Translations under genes and position numbers: made by a program | Shown: one piece after another, positions 11,101 to 21,281 of the stretch | How positions within the stretch are numbered: the first letter of the stretch is position 1 | How the letters are laid out: each line of letters starts with the position of its first letter | The notes under the pieces: generated by a model | The model's input: the letters and a program-made list of their open reading frames with translations, nothing else | Told to the model about the DNA's origin: nothing | The model's database searches: none | Assembly: GCA_034687125.1 (NCBI GenBank) | Contig: JAQGBZ010000653.1 | Span: 1 to 22,933 of the forward strand | Source of the DNA: Neelides folsomi | Taxonomy: Eukaryota; Arthropoda; Collembola; Neelipleona; Neelidae | Direction: 5' to 3' | DNA length: 22,933 nt

Positions 11101-14100
11101 ACTACAATGAACTTAATATTTACTTTATTTAATATTAACATTTCACATTTAACTGTCACAATAATATTAAAAGTGGTCAATCAATTAAAATTTAAAAAAA
11201 TATAAATTAAACTTCAATTAAACTATTATCGATAAAATTGTATAAAATTGTTTTAAATAAACATTTTAAATGAAATGAATCAATAAATTAATATCTTACC
11301 CTTTTTGGCGTTGGGTGTTGGAATGTAAGGTTGTTGTTGTTGGGGCAAAACACCAGGGCTTGTTAAGGTCTTCTCGGTGGGCGGTGGGCTCATTTTCTCT
11401 TGAACAGGGAGGGAATTGAGGATATGAAGAGCGGGGACTTCAGCGTTCTGCGGCTTCTCGGCACCTTCCGGTTGGGTATCACATGGGTTCTGGAGGGCCT
11501 TATCTTTTCCAACCTCTTGCGAGAGATGTTTGAAGAGTTGGGACTCGTAGCCGCCCTCACTCTCCCCACTCTCCCGCCGCCCCTTTTCTCCGACATGATT
11601 CGGGACGACATTTCCCATGAGATCCGTGTTAGACTTGAGTAGGTTGAGCTTCTCGATTACAATGCCATCCGGCCTCAATTCACCCTCTTCGCTCTTCAAT
11701 TTTTCTTGCTTTGGACGGGCGGGTGGTTTGAGGAGTCGCTGCTTCTCCCCTTCCCCCTCTTCCTTTAATCTTCCCTTAGCTCGCTTCTTTCCAAGGGTCT
11801 CCTGGCTTCCTGCAGGTGCATTTAGATTGTCAGGGACAGGAAGGGTCAGCTTCTCGCCCTTTGCTTCTTCCCTTCTTGGACTCACGACGACGGCCGCATT
11901 TCTCCCTCTCAGGGAAATGTGGAGTGGAGGCACACGCGGTTGTTCAGAAACAAGGACGGGACTTGGCTGAGGTTGTGGGCCCAACCCCACATTCCCGCCC
12001 TTCTCACCCTTCTTCACGATGCTCATTTCGATCTTATAAGCGGGAGAGACGACAGGTTCAGATTTCTCTAGTTTCAATCGCAGTTTGATCTTCTCTGCTG
12101 GTTCTTTCATTCCCGTGAGGTTGGGGAAGGGATTAAGGTGGGTTTTGTCAGGGCGTTCGTCTTCCTCTTCATCCTCGTCTTCGTCGCTTTCGGAACTACT
12201 CTCACTGGGCATCGGTTCAAGGTGGCCCGTGAGAGGATTGATGAGGAATTGTCTGGGTTTCCCTGAGGAGGTGAGTTGGGGGTTCCCTTGCAGCGTCGAC
12301 CCGTCCTTCAGCCTTTCAGTGAAGACAAGTCCTCGGACGGTCTGGTTTTGGATCTGACTAGGAGTCCCTTTAGATTGCACACCCCTCTCACCCTTCACAT
12401 CACTTGGGGAGATGAAGGCAGGGGCTCCGGCGGCCACCAACCCCTTGTTCACCGACACTGTATTGATGGGAATGAACGTCCGTTGGGTCTCAAGCCCTTT
12501 TCCTTGGTTCGCCTGGAGCCAATTCGACATCGAGAGTGACACGTTGTTCGGTGTGGTAAAACGGGCTCCTTTGGCTTGCCCACCAACTGGTCCATTCGTA
12601 TTTATTAGGATTTGGCCAGGTGTGGTAGGGCCGCCGATCCGGATGGTCCGGACGGTATTTTGCGGGGCGAGGAGACGGAAGTTCCCTTGGACGAGACTGC
12701 CTTTGGCTTGAAGGAAAGTGACGTTCGGTGCGATTTGATTTCCCTCCGCTACAGTCGTGGTCGGTTTGTGGGCCACCACTTTTGAGGGTGTTGAGACAGG
12801 GATCGGGAATCGTTGAGACCCTTCCGGCACATTGAAATGAAAAGAGTCTGAGGAGGAACCGGGAGAAGGTGGCTCCGACGAGCTTCCTCCCGACCCTGAT
12901 GTTGAACCTCCAGCTTGGTTGGGACTTCCATCCAGACTCACTCCTCGCTTCCCTCGTACAAACCTCACTTGCTTAGGATTTTCAGGAAGCGGCGAGGACG
13001 AGGGGGGTAGCATGATGTTCGGAGGTGTCGAGGGTGCAGAGCTCTTTTCGGAACTCAACGACCCGGTGGGTGAGACAGTTTCGGCCCCTTGGCTCTGGAG
13101 GAGATTGATGAGGAGCGGAGAAGACACCGGAGGTCCTTTATCTCCCAAACCACTCACGACTTTCACTCCACTGGGGGTTGTCGGGCTTTGGGCCAAGGAC
13201 GACGGATGGACACTTGTCACTCCAACGGCCCCCGCTAAGCTCTGACTCATTGGGCTCGCCTGACTAATGGCGGTGTTCAAAGTACACAATTGGGTTGGAG
13301 GCGGATGAGGGACTGCGTTCAGAAGGAACCGCCCCACTGATTCCTTCGTTGGGGATTGAGTCACTAGGAGTGGTCCTCCCTTCAGGAGTGGAGACCCGGG
13401 TACGCCGTTCGGTGCGGGCGACGGTGCCGGGCTGCTGTTTGTACTACTCGTGCCGGGAACAGGCTCGGCCCTCCCCTGCATGTTCTGGGCCGCGTGGGTC
13501 ATGCTGGCGAAGGGGAAGGGACCACCAAGCGGAGTCTTCGGTGTTGTGGCGTTCTTAGGTAGAAGTGGGATCGATTCTCCACTCGGGGCCACAACATTAG
13601 GGCTCCGGAAAGCGGAGGATGACGAGAGTATGTCGAGAGAGGGAACTCCCGCTGAAGAGATTTTACTACTTCCCGAGCTGCTGCCCGCTTCCACTTCTTC
13701 GCTCCCCTTCTGATGGAGAATGATTTCTTGGGGTTCATTGTATGGACCCGCGATAGTCAACGAGATCACCTACAAATAAACAAAATTATTAGAATAATCG
13801 TTGATTCTTATCTTAATAAAAATTTGCATTTACTCTTTACTTTTTATCAATAAACGAGATAGATAAAAATATCATTCGAAATTGACAAGTTTACTTTATT
13901 AAATTGACAACGAACAACAATAGAAATTAAGTATTTCTGAAGAAGATGGAATTGAAATTTTCAAATAAACACAAAAATTTATCCGATTGGAAAGTATTCA
14001 TTCGGAAAACATTAAAAATAAGTCTCAAAAAATAAATTGAAAACTACGTTATTAGTAAAAAATTATTTATATAAAAAAGTGATAAAATACTAAAATACTA

Positions 14101-14544
14101 ACCTGATCTCCTTCAACTTGTACAGAGAGGATGCCCAAATCCCGAAGGACATTTGAACCCTGCTGAGCCAAATGCCTTAATTTCTGGGCTGCTTCTTTTG
14201 GAATACTGATCGTCACTCGCACCGAATTCCATGGTTCTATTTTTCGTACTTTAAATGGCTCCTTCTCATCTACAAAAAGAGATTCAATTAGTCAAAGTAC
14301 AGCATGATTACATACATTAATTAAAATTTTAAATCGATATATTCGTCATATTTATCGTGAATTAAATGATTGGCTTATGTAGTAAAAATGTAAACAATCG
14401 ATTTAAAAATTTACTTTTTGTGTACAAGACTGATTTTAATTTGTCAACTATCCTTTGAAATCTTTCTGAAAAATCAGGGTCATGAAGATTCCCTTCACAG
14501 GTCACCACGGCTTCTATTAGCTCCCTTTCATCGTCAGGGGCCAT
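5132..14544 (-). CDS. NCOA6: nuclear receptor coactivator 6 ortholog (ASC-2/TRBP/PRIP), very large
   Basis: A nuclear coactivator; in other animals NCOA6 is a subunit of the ASCOM (MLL3/4 COMPASS) histone H3K4 methyltransferase complex and binds nuclear receptors through LXXLL motifs. Coding exons in transcript order are 14544-14415, 14269-14103, 13769-11300, 11029-6041, 5926-5743, 5625-5324 and 5196-5132. All junctions are GT-AG and in frame, giving 2,768 residues against about 2,060 in human. Residues 1 to about 107 form the only clearly conserved fold, with [19 protein letters not shown] and [13 protein letters not shown] closely matching human NCOA6. LXXLL motifs are at residues 319-323 (LINLL, in a context like human NR box 1), 952-956 (LPELL) and 1046-1050 (LNKLL). 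The rest is low-complexity: Ser/Pro/Gly-rich, an acidic block at about 1300-1435, eight prolines near 1500, and basic NLS-like clusters (RKRQ, NKRRSS, terminal LKRRR). An upstream in-frame ATG may add nine residues. Confidence 0.9.
9256..9277. repeat. NCOA6: GGT trinucleotide repeat encoding polyproline
   Basis: About seven GGT units on the plus strand read as consecutive CCA/CCC proline codons in NCOA6, just before SSLIQVES. The repeat lies in the disordered middle of the protein and is a likely site of length variation between individuals. Confidence 0.8.
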
Positions 14545-14546
14545 TT

Positions 14547-15351
14547 CTGTAATTAAAAAAAGTTTAATTTTCATTGAAAACAATTTAGAATAAATTAATT
14601 CTCCTAATTTATGTGTAACCAATAATGTATATTTAGTCGTTTAAGTGCGTAATCTGGAGAGTGGATTAGTGAAAGTAATTGATTAAAAAAAATACAAGAA
14701 CGAGTATTTATAGAAAAAAATCACAGTAATTTCATTTTGGAACTAAAAAACGTATCTAAATAACACAATTGAATAACAAAATCTAAATTTCCTAATGAAT
14801 AATTGAATCATGTGGATCAAAATGGTTAAAAACTGCTGGAGGTCGTTAAATGCTTCGGACTTTCGAACAGTTTTTTATGACAAATCACAAATCCCGCATC
14901 GGCAATTTAACTCTAAACAAATAAATTGATATCGTCCGTTAGGAAAAGGACAAAAGTTAAGAAATAAAAATCACACCCGGGCGGGTAACGACACCAGACT
15001 TTGACGGGTTTTAATCGCCGTCGTGGGGAGTGTTGTGTAAATAAAAAGTGACCTTCTAGTTCCAACTCGTTAGTCCATGTGATTTAAATATTTAGAGGGT
15101 GGGGTCAAAATTACCGTGGCTCCTCGGGACCTCGTTATCTAAGGAACCCAGGTGTCACATGGCGGGGTCGAAAGGGCCGTGAGCGTCGTAGTCGAGGTGG
15201 GGGTCTCGCCTTCGACCCTAAGGTCCCTGATGGGGTAGATGGGGCTAAATACGGGGCGGGCGACGTGAAGGCCTCGGCTCCCCGCGGCGGAATCCGTGGG
15301 CCAAAGGCGGGTTTTGGGGATGCGGGTATTCGGACAGCAGGGTCAACTTAC
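14547..15351 (-). other. NCOA6: first intron of NCOA6
   Basis: An 805-base interval between the strong donor GTAAGT at 15351 and the acceptor TTACAG at 14548-14547, two bases before the ATG at 14544. Its left half is ordinary AT-rich sequence; its right half is the CpG-rich block described separately. No coding content is seen in it. Confidence 0.55.
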
Positions 15352-15660
15352 CACCGCATAAGGGGGACTTGTGCATAATCCGAACTTCCTCAAACTAGCC
15401 ATGGAACAATAACAACCGCTGCCATTTGCAATGTCTCCTTACGATCGAGGGATGAGGAGGGTTCATGCGTACTCTCACTCGTGGGCTTCTACCCCTCACA
15501 CCCGCCATTGGTCCGTCCGGACCCACCCTCCCAACCCGCGCAACATCAAATACAAATCCGAAACTAGAACATAATAACATTGCAAAAGAAAATCCAGTGC
15601 ATTTTCCCTATCCCACTTCCACAATTTTCACACGAATCCACGATCCTCCCTAATCCACCG
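14982..15660. promoter_or_regulatory. NCOA6: CpG-rich block, probable NCOA6 promoter and first-exon region
   Basis: Within an otherwise AT-rich landscape this block is strongly GC-rich and dense in CpG; I count about thirty CpG between 14982 and 15420 by eye. It surrounds the probable first exon and donor of NCOA6. No TATA box is apparent. It contains a guanine-run cluster at about 15223-15261. No rRNA, tRNA or other structural RNA was recognised in it on either strand. A promoter role is inferred from position and composition. Confidence 0.5.
15352..15560 (-). other. NCOA6: probable 5' exon of NCOA6
   Basis: The minus strand has an excellent donor, GCGGTG|GTAAGT, at 15352/15351. The exon before it contains ATG at 15376-15374, which reads M-H-K-S-P-L-C-G and, after splicing to 14546, continues as E-M-A-P-D-D in frame with NCOA6. 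An in-frame TAG lies seven codons upstream, so this would be the first possible in-frame start. Other ATGs further 5' open short out-of-frame ORFs (one reads M-A-A-V-V-I-V-P-W-L-V-stop). The exon's 5' limit is not visible; 15560 is approximate. It is either mostly 5' UTR or supplies nine extra residues. Confidence 0.45.
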
Positions 15661-16219
15661 AGATATCGTGATGTGGGTTTCAATGACTTTTTTATGAATG
15701 AAATGAATTTTATGATAAATAAAATATAAGAGTAACAATACTTTAGAATATTACTAAGTCATTAATTCGGTCTTTAGCACTTGATAAATTGGCATATTAT
15801 AACCGCAGAAGACGACAGGCTCGATGAATTGTAATATTTTGTCCACTTTGGATTTTGATTATTGAATTTTGGAAAATATAATATTATTCCTGTTTTGTTT
15901 TGTATGCCAAATATTTTATATTGGAGTAATAATATTGTGATAACTTTGTATGTTACGTTATTAAAATTAAGAACGTATAACACAAAAATATCGCATATAT
16001 GCTTTTAATCGAGATGTAAGGATTAAAGAATGAAAGGGGTAAATACGATGATTTGTAAAAATCTTTTCTTGAATGAGTTCTTTCGATGAAGAAACGGGAT
16101 GTGGAAAATATGGATGCTAATGTGCTGTGCCGGGTTCTGTTCGCCATTTGTGCGTATGTGCATGTATAATATGGGTTTTATGTTGATTAAAAAATAAAAA
16201 ATTACCGAAGATGCAAGAT
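15661..16219. other. intergenic spacer between NCOA6 and COX6C
   Basis: AT-rich sequence of about 550 bases between the NCOA6 5' region and the 3' end of COX6C. Two short minus-strand ORFs (15774-15983 and 15953-16147) have no recognisable similarity, start context or splice partners. Nothing functional is supported here. Confidence 0.5.
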
Positions 16220-16225
16220 TTTATT
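16220..16225 (-). terminator. COX6C: polyadenylation signal of COX6C
   Basis: The minus strand carries AATAAA at 16225-16220, about 100 bases after the COX6C stop codon. This spacing is typical for a short 3' UTR. Cleavage would be expected some 10-30 bases further left. Confidence 0.6.
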
Positions 16226-16325
16226 AGAACAACGAATGCTCATACATCTTGTATACTAATGAATAATTATGAGCTCTATTTATACAATTTGACTTTCATG
16301 GCATGGGCGATTTGTTAGAGGCTGC

Positions 16326-16661
16326 CTAGTCGGGGCGAGCAGATTGGAAAACTCCGAGAGCCCTCATTGCTTCAAATTCCGCCTCAGCGTCATAATTTCT
16401 GTAAAAAATAAAGGTGTTTACAACACAGATAATTATGATCAAAAGCATTATAATTCTCAAGTACTCTAATATATGGCAATTGTGTAAATAAAAATTATTG
16501 AGAGCATACTTGTAGAAATCAGCATAACGCTGTTTCCTCGCGTTGCAAACGAACACTCTATACAATGATCCAACAGTGGTACATGCGATGGCGGTAATGA
16601 TCATATTTCTCTTGAATCTGGAGACGAGAAATCCCCTCATCTGAGGCTTAATAGCAGACAT
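16326..16661 (-). CDS. COX6C: cytochrome c oxidase subunit 6C
   Basis: A small nuclear-encoded subunit of respiratory complex IV in the mitochondrial inner membrane. Two coding exons, 16661-16510 and 16398-16326, join at GT-AG (TACAA|GTATGC to TTACAG|AAAT) in frame to give 74 residues; human COX6C has 75. Features in order: a basic N-terminus with the family-typical MRGFLVSRFKRN, one hydrophobic membrane segment at about residues 20-37 (MIITAIACTTVGSLYRVFV), then RKQRYADFYKNYD and a C-terminus EAMRALGVFQSARPD like the EEMRKAGIFQS end of mammalian proteins. The start is the only ATG that gives family length, and an acceptor-like TTTTTAG directly precedes it, so the 5' UTR is probably in a separate exon. 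No oddities are seen. Confidence 0.93.
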   Translation of the reverse strand: MSAIKPQMRGFLVSRFKRNMIITAIACTTVGSLYRVFVCNARKQRYADFYKYALNNFYLHNCHILEYLRIIMLLIIIICVVNTFIFYRNYDAEAEFEAMRALGVFQSARPD

Positions 16662-16733
16662 CTAAAAATTACATAAAAAATAATGTTTACGCCGTTTAAA
16701 TAATTTTAATTCACAATAAATAATTATTTATAC

Positions 16734-16860
16734 CTTCGAATTGGATTATAAAGCCCCCTATCAAAGGAAGGACCCTCCCGAAAATTTAATTAGATCTTTT
16801 CAGTGAAAGACTCTCACTCTCTTCCACTTCCAATCGTCGGGGTTATGATTAAAGTTTAAA
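16734..16860 (-). other. COX6C: probable 5' untranslated exon of COX6C
   Basis: A donor-like TTCGAAG|GTATAA on the minus strand ends an exon at 16734. It would splice to the acceptor TTTTTAG immediately before the COX6C ATG at 16661, making an intron of about 72 bases, the usual size here. The 5' limit is not visible and 16860 is a guess. Confidence 0.4.
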
Positions 16861-17600
16861 AATATCTGGCTAATTCTCTTCACTTCAGAAGAGAAGATGA
16901 GAGATATAGAATAACTCTAGTTCTTAGTTTGTATTATAGGTGGCCTTGGTAATGTAAAGCTCAACTCACCCCTTGCCTTGATCAGAAAATTAAAATGCAA
17001 AGAACACACAATAAACATTAACAATTGATTAACATTTATTTGAACAAACGATGGTGAATCAATGATCAAATTAATTTAATTGGTAATAAAAATATGATTA
17101 TGCTAACTACTAATATTCGAAATCATTTTCATAAAATCATGAACATGTAAATTGTATGTATTGGTAATTGAATAGGAACATTTGAGAATTGAAGTTATAA
17201 GAGACTATTTGAAGAAGATGCCGAGCCTAATTCAAAAAATTAGTAAGTTTGCAAATATTGATCACGCAAAAAAGTGTTCGTTAGAGAGAGGTTTGCTAAT
17301 AGATGCTGAACTGAAGGCTATATAAAATATAGAGGAACTACCTATATTAGATGTATTTTCGCATTGCACCTTTGCACTTGCACACACTCATAGCTTAATT
17401 AACCGAATGACTAATCGTTGAAGTATCTTCAGTTCCTTTGTATAAAATTTATATTGTTTAGATGACTTTAGATGTTTAGTGATTCTCCGATTTAAAGAAT
17501 AGTCACTGTAATTAATTTACTTTTTTATATTCAATTAACTTATTAGTCGATATTATTGATTCTTGTTCAAAAAAGTTATAATATTTCATTTATATTACAG
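16861..17600. promoter_or_regulatory. divergent upstream region shared by COX6C and Lgd
   Basis: This AT-rich spacer separates the 5' end of COX6C (minus) from the first coding exon of the Lgd gene (plus), so it should contain both promoters. A TATA-like TATATAAAA on the plus strand lies at 17319-17327. The Lgd coding exon is preceded by an acceptor (TATATTACAG ending at 17600), so at least one untranslated Lgd exon is expected inside this region, but I cannot assign its donor. No other coding sequence is seen. Confidence 0.4.
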
Positions 17601-17611
17601 AATCCCTTAAA

Positions 17612-20600
17612 ATGTTCGGGTTTGGAAAAAAGAAAGAGCCTCCTGCATCTCCTGCTGCAAGTGGAAGAAAAGGAAGAACTAACCAAGACTTAGCAAACGT
17701 AATAAATAGATTAAATTATAAAAATTACATCTCTAGATAAAATACGAAATAAGATACTTTATTAATACTTGATATTACATTACTCGAACTCATATTAATT
17801 CTTTTGATAGATGGGAATCATCATTCCTGGTGTCGACATGGATGGAGATATTGGAAACTTTTCTGACGATGGTGATTCGGATCTCGAAGACGAACTTGCT
17901 CTTATTTTAGGAGGCGAAGAGCCACCACGCCCTTCTAGGAGCAAAGGCCATGTAATGCCAAGTCCTAATAAACAAATGAAGAAACCTCCACCAAAGCAAT
18001 TCGATGAAGACAATGATAACGAAGACGAGGACATTGACGAGAACGATCCAAATCTCTTAAACGAATTGGACTCAATTCTTGGAACTGACGACAAACCTTC
18101 TTTACTTATTCCAAAAGCACCACCCCGACAGTCAAATTCTAATAAAGATTCATCGAGCGGATTTCAGCCACCTTCGTCATCTTCTGTTCTTGAAGCTTTA
18201 GAACAAAGACTTTCACGATATATGGTTGAAGTACAAAAAGCTGGTGACCAAGCCAAAGCCAGACGAATGATGAGAATTGTTAAGCAATACGAAGATGCAA
18301 TTAAGCTTTATAAATCGGGAAAGCCTGTCGACTACGACGAACTTCCAACGCCTCCTAATTTTCCGCCTATACCAAAGGAAGGTGCGTATGTTCCTCGTCA
18401 GTCTGATATGACAGAATTACCAGAAATATCAAATATTGAAATAAGTAAAACCCCAGACCCAGTCGTAGTCCCAATGGGACTCCCCCCGCCACTTATTCCC
18501 GAAAGACTTCACACACCTGCTGTTCCTCCTCCCCAAGTTGAGAAACCTCCCGAACCCATTATTGTAAAGCCGGCTATTGTTCCTCAAGAAGTTCCCGACC
18601 AGCCCAGTATGAAGATATTTAAACCAGAAACAACTGAAAGAGACGAGCAATTGAGATTTGTTTTTGAGAGACAAAAAGAATACAAGCAAGCGGCTTTAGA
18701 TGCTAAAAAACGTGGAGACGGAAATGAAGCTAAGAATTTTCTCAGAATAGCCATGCGGCTTAAAAGTTCTATTCAAGAACTAGAAAATGGGAATTTAATT
18801 GACTTAAGTTTAATTCCAGTGCCACCAAGTGAAGCAACTCTGGACGTGAAAGCATTTGAATTTAAAATAGTTCCTGACAAGGAAGAAATTCTTATCGATC
18901 CTCCAACCGCCGAACCTGAAAAAATGGAGATGGCAATCGATGAAGAACCTCAAGTCAGTTCCATGCCAGTTCCAACATCTGTGATGGAAGCATTAGAACA
19001 AAGACTCGAAAAATATAAATCGGAAAAGGAGAACGCTAAGGGCAATGCGGGGAAGGAACGTCGAATGGGCCGAATCGTAAAACAATATGAAGATGCAATA
19101 AAGCTTCATAAAGTTGGGAAGCCCATTCCTATTGACGAGCTCCCCACACCTCCTGGTTTTCCTCCGATTCCTTCACCACAAGCTCCCGCTGTAGCACCTG
19201 GACCTTCTCCTGCTCCATCAACCTCACCAAATGTACCGAAGGCTCAAAATACTCAAATTTCTCCTGGAACAAGTGGAGCAGGGAATGTTGTGCGTGGAGG
19301 GAAGCAAAGCTCTGGGAAATTAACATTACAAGAGAGACAACTTGCCACAATACTCAAACGACAACAGGATTTTAAAACTGCGGCTCTTCATGCCAAACAA
19401 CGTGGAGATGTCGATCAAGCGAAGAATTATTTGAAGACGGCTCTTGGATTTAAAAAGCTAATTGAAGCATCTCAATCTGGACTTCCTGTGGATTTGGCCA
19501 CTTTACCTGCAACTCCAGAGTCAGTGGCGATGCTTCAATCGGAAATTGACAATTCGGGAAGTTTCGAAGTGGTTACTCCTGATGATTGTATAGCTCCTAT
19601 TGAAGGGAGTCATGCAGAAGTTTTTGCTAAACTGGAAGAAGACCTTCTTAATCAAATGAGAGTGAGTTTTTAATTAAAACAAAAAAAATTTGATTCATTA
19701 TGAGAAGATGAATTTATTCTTTATAAAATTTTCAGATGTGCATGAGAACTCGTGATCATTTTCGAAATATCGGAGAAATTCCCTCTGCCAATCGATTTGA
19801 GACCATGGCTCTGGAATCAAAGAGAGACCTCGACACATTAAGGCTCGCTGCCAGAAAAGGAAATGAGCTTCCCAAATATCACTATGAAACGAGGGTCTTT
19901 TCTATTACAGAGTAAGAATAAATAAATATCAACTAACAGCATTAATAAATAGCGTTATGTTATCTTAATTAACAGATTGTAATTCATTAAATATTAACAG
20001 ATGCAATACGGAGCTTAATGAAAACGAAATTGAAATATCGGTTTTGAAAGGGATTAATTATAAAGTGTCTAATCCGGCTGATGTTGATACTTATATAATG
20101 ATTTATCTGCCATTTCCTTCAGTAATTAATTAATTCATTCACACATTAATGCATACAATTAAAAAATATCATTTTATCACTGATAATTGATTTTTAATTG
20201 CTCACAATTGATATTTATAAAATAAAGGCAGAGGAAAGTCAAAGTCAAAGGACTCACGTCGTGAAAGACACAAATAATCCAGAATACAATGAAGTTTTTA
20301 AGATGTTAATCACTCGAGGTCGGAATTTTCCGCGATTTATTCATCGGCATTCTGTAAAATTCGAAGTTTGGTCTAAGGGGTAAGCGGACTTTGTTCATTA
20401 ACGTACATTAACTTTTGCTTTTATGATATGGAATTTTTCCATCTTATATGAATCGATATAAAGTATCGTATATTCAATATATTTTTCCTTTTACCTAAAC
20501 CAAAACATATTATTTATTATTTCTATATTGAAAAATGTTTTAAGAATATTAACTTTTGATCTAATCATTGAATTATTGATTTATTTTACATAATCACGTG

Positions 20601-21281
20601 TTAATTCTTGAAACTATGTATGTCATGTTAATTATCTTGCTAAGATATGGGTTGCCAGATATCTTAGAATTGAGAACAAGACATGGATCGAGTAGTATAA
20701 ATATTTATTTACTTACTCATTTTTATCCTGAACTCTGGACCCAATAGCCTTAAACTTATTGTTAGGCTGATAACTTTTTCACATACCGCATGGGCACGTA
20801 TTTAGCCTATTATTATTTTATTCTTTATTATGCACGTTCATAAACCCCAAGATTTAACTAAAAGTGCGTGTACATTTAATTTTATTTTGGGCCATCGAAT
20901 TTAACATAATTAAGGAGCCTCATCTCAACTTTGTGCCGACCCTTCTGTTTCTGTTTAAACAGTGGGTTTCTCCGAGGAAGCACTCTCATTGGCACCGGCC
21001 AGGCCAAGCTTCTTAATCTCGAGACAAAGTGTACTTCGCATGAAGCAATTGATGTAAGAAGCATTTCATACACTATTATTTAAATCCTACAAATAATCTA
21101 CTATACTACACTACTGCGTATGAAAATCATGAAAATAAATAAGCTTGATTCCAATCAACAGATTCTTGATGGGAGGAAACCCGTGGGGAAACTGGAAGTG
21201 AAGCTTCGAGTCAGAGATCCAATTCTTACAAAGCAAATAACTCAAAAGAAAGAGAAATGGTTATCGATTGATCGGGCATAA
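17612..21281 (+). CDS. lgd: Lethal (2) giant discs / coiled-coil and C2 domain-containing protein 1
   Basis: A cytosolic regulator of endosomal sorting: Lgd/CC2D1 proteins bind the ESCRT-III subunit Shrub/CHMP4 through DM14 domains and prevent ligand-independent Notch activation. Coding exons are 17612-17698, 17811-19661, 19736-19911, 20001-20121, 20228-20379, 20963-21053 and 21162-21281 (stop included). All six junctions are GT-AG and in frame, giving 865 residues; Drosophila Lgd has about 816 and human CC2D1A about 951. Order: basic N-terminus MFGFGKKKE; acidic segment with EDELALILGG and LLNELDSILG; DM14 repeats at about 154-217, 307-370, 419-482 and 536-600; a linker; a C2 domain from about 708 to 840 with VKDTNNPEYNEVF and VKFEVWSKGG; then KLEVKLRVRDPILTKQI. 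The acceptor at 20226-20227 (ATAAAG|GCA) has a poor pyrimidine tract but is the one that keeps phase. The protein appears complete. Confidence 0.94.

Noticed and set aside
5739..13738. Many plus-strand and alternate-frame ORFs of 60-130 codons opposite the NCOA6 exons
   Set aside because: They are shadows of a long biased coding sequence: Ser/Pro/Glu-rich coding gives few stops in other frames. None has recognisable motifs or its own splice structure.
14982..15350. Possible rRNA, RNase P, SRP or other structural RNA in the GC-rich block
   Set aside because: I compared remembered conserved elements of these RNAs on both strands and found none. A covariance search would be decisive.
15395..15653. 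ORFs on both strands of the CpG-rich region (15465-15653 plus, 15395-15580 minus)
   Set aside because: No family similarity. GC-rich DNA has few stops, and the minus-strand ORF is not in frame with NCOA6 after splicing.
17795..18094. 99-codon minus-strand ORF rich in serine
   Set aside because: It is the exact complement of the acidic segment in the second Lgd exon, which is supported by family similarity.
20882..21073. 63-codon minus-strand ORF
   Set aside because: It overlaps the antisense of the sixth Lgd exon (20963-21053), which fits the C2 domain and keeps frame.
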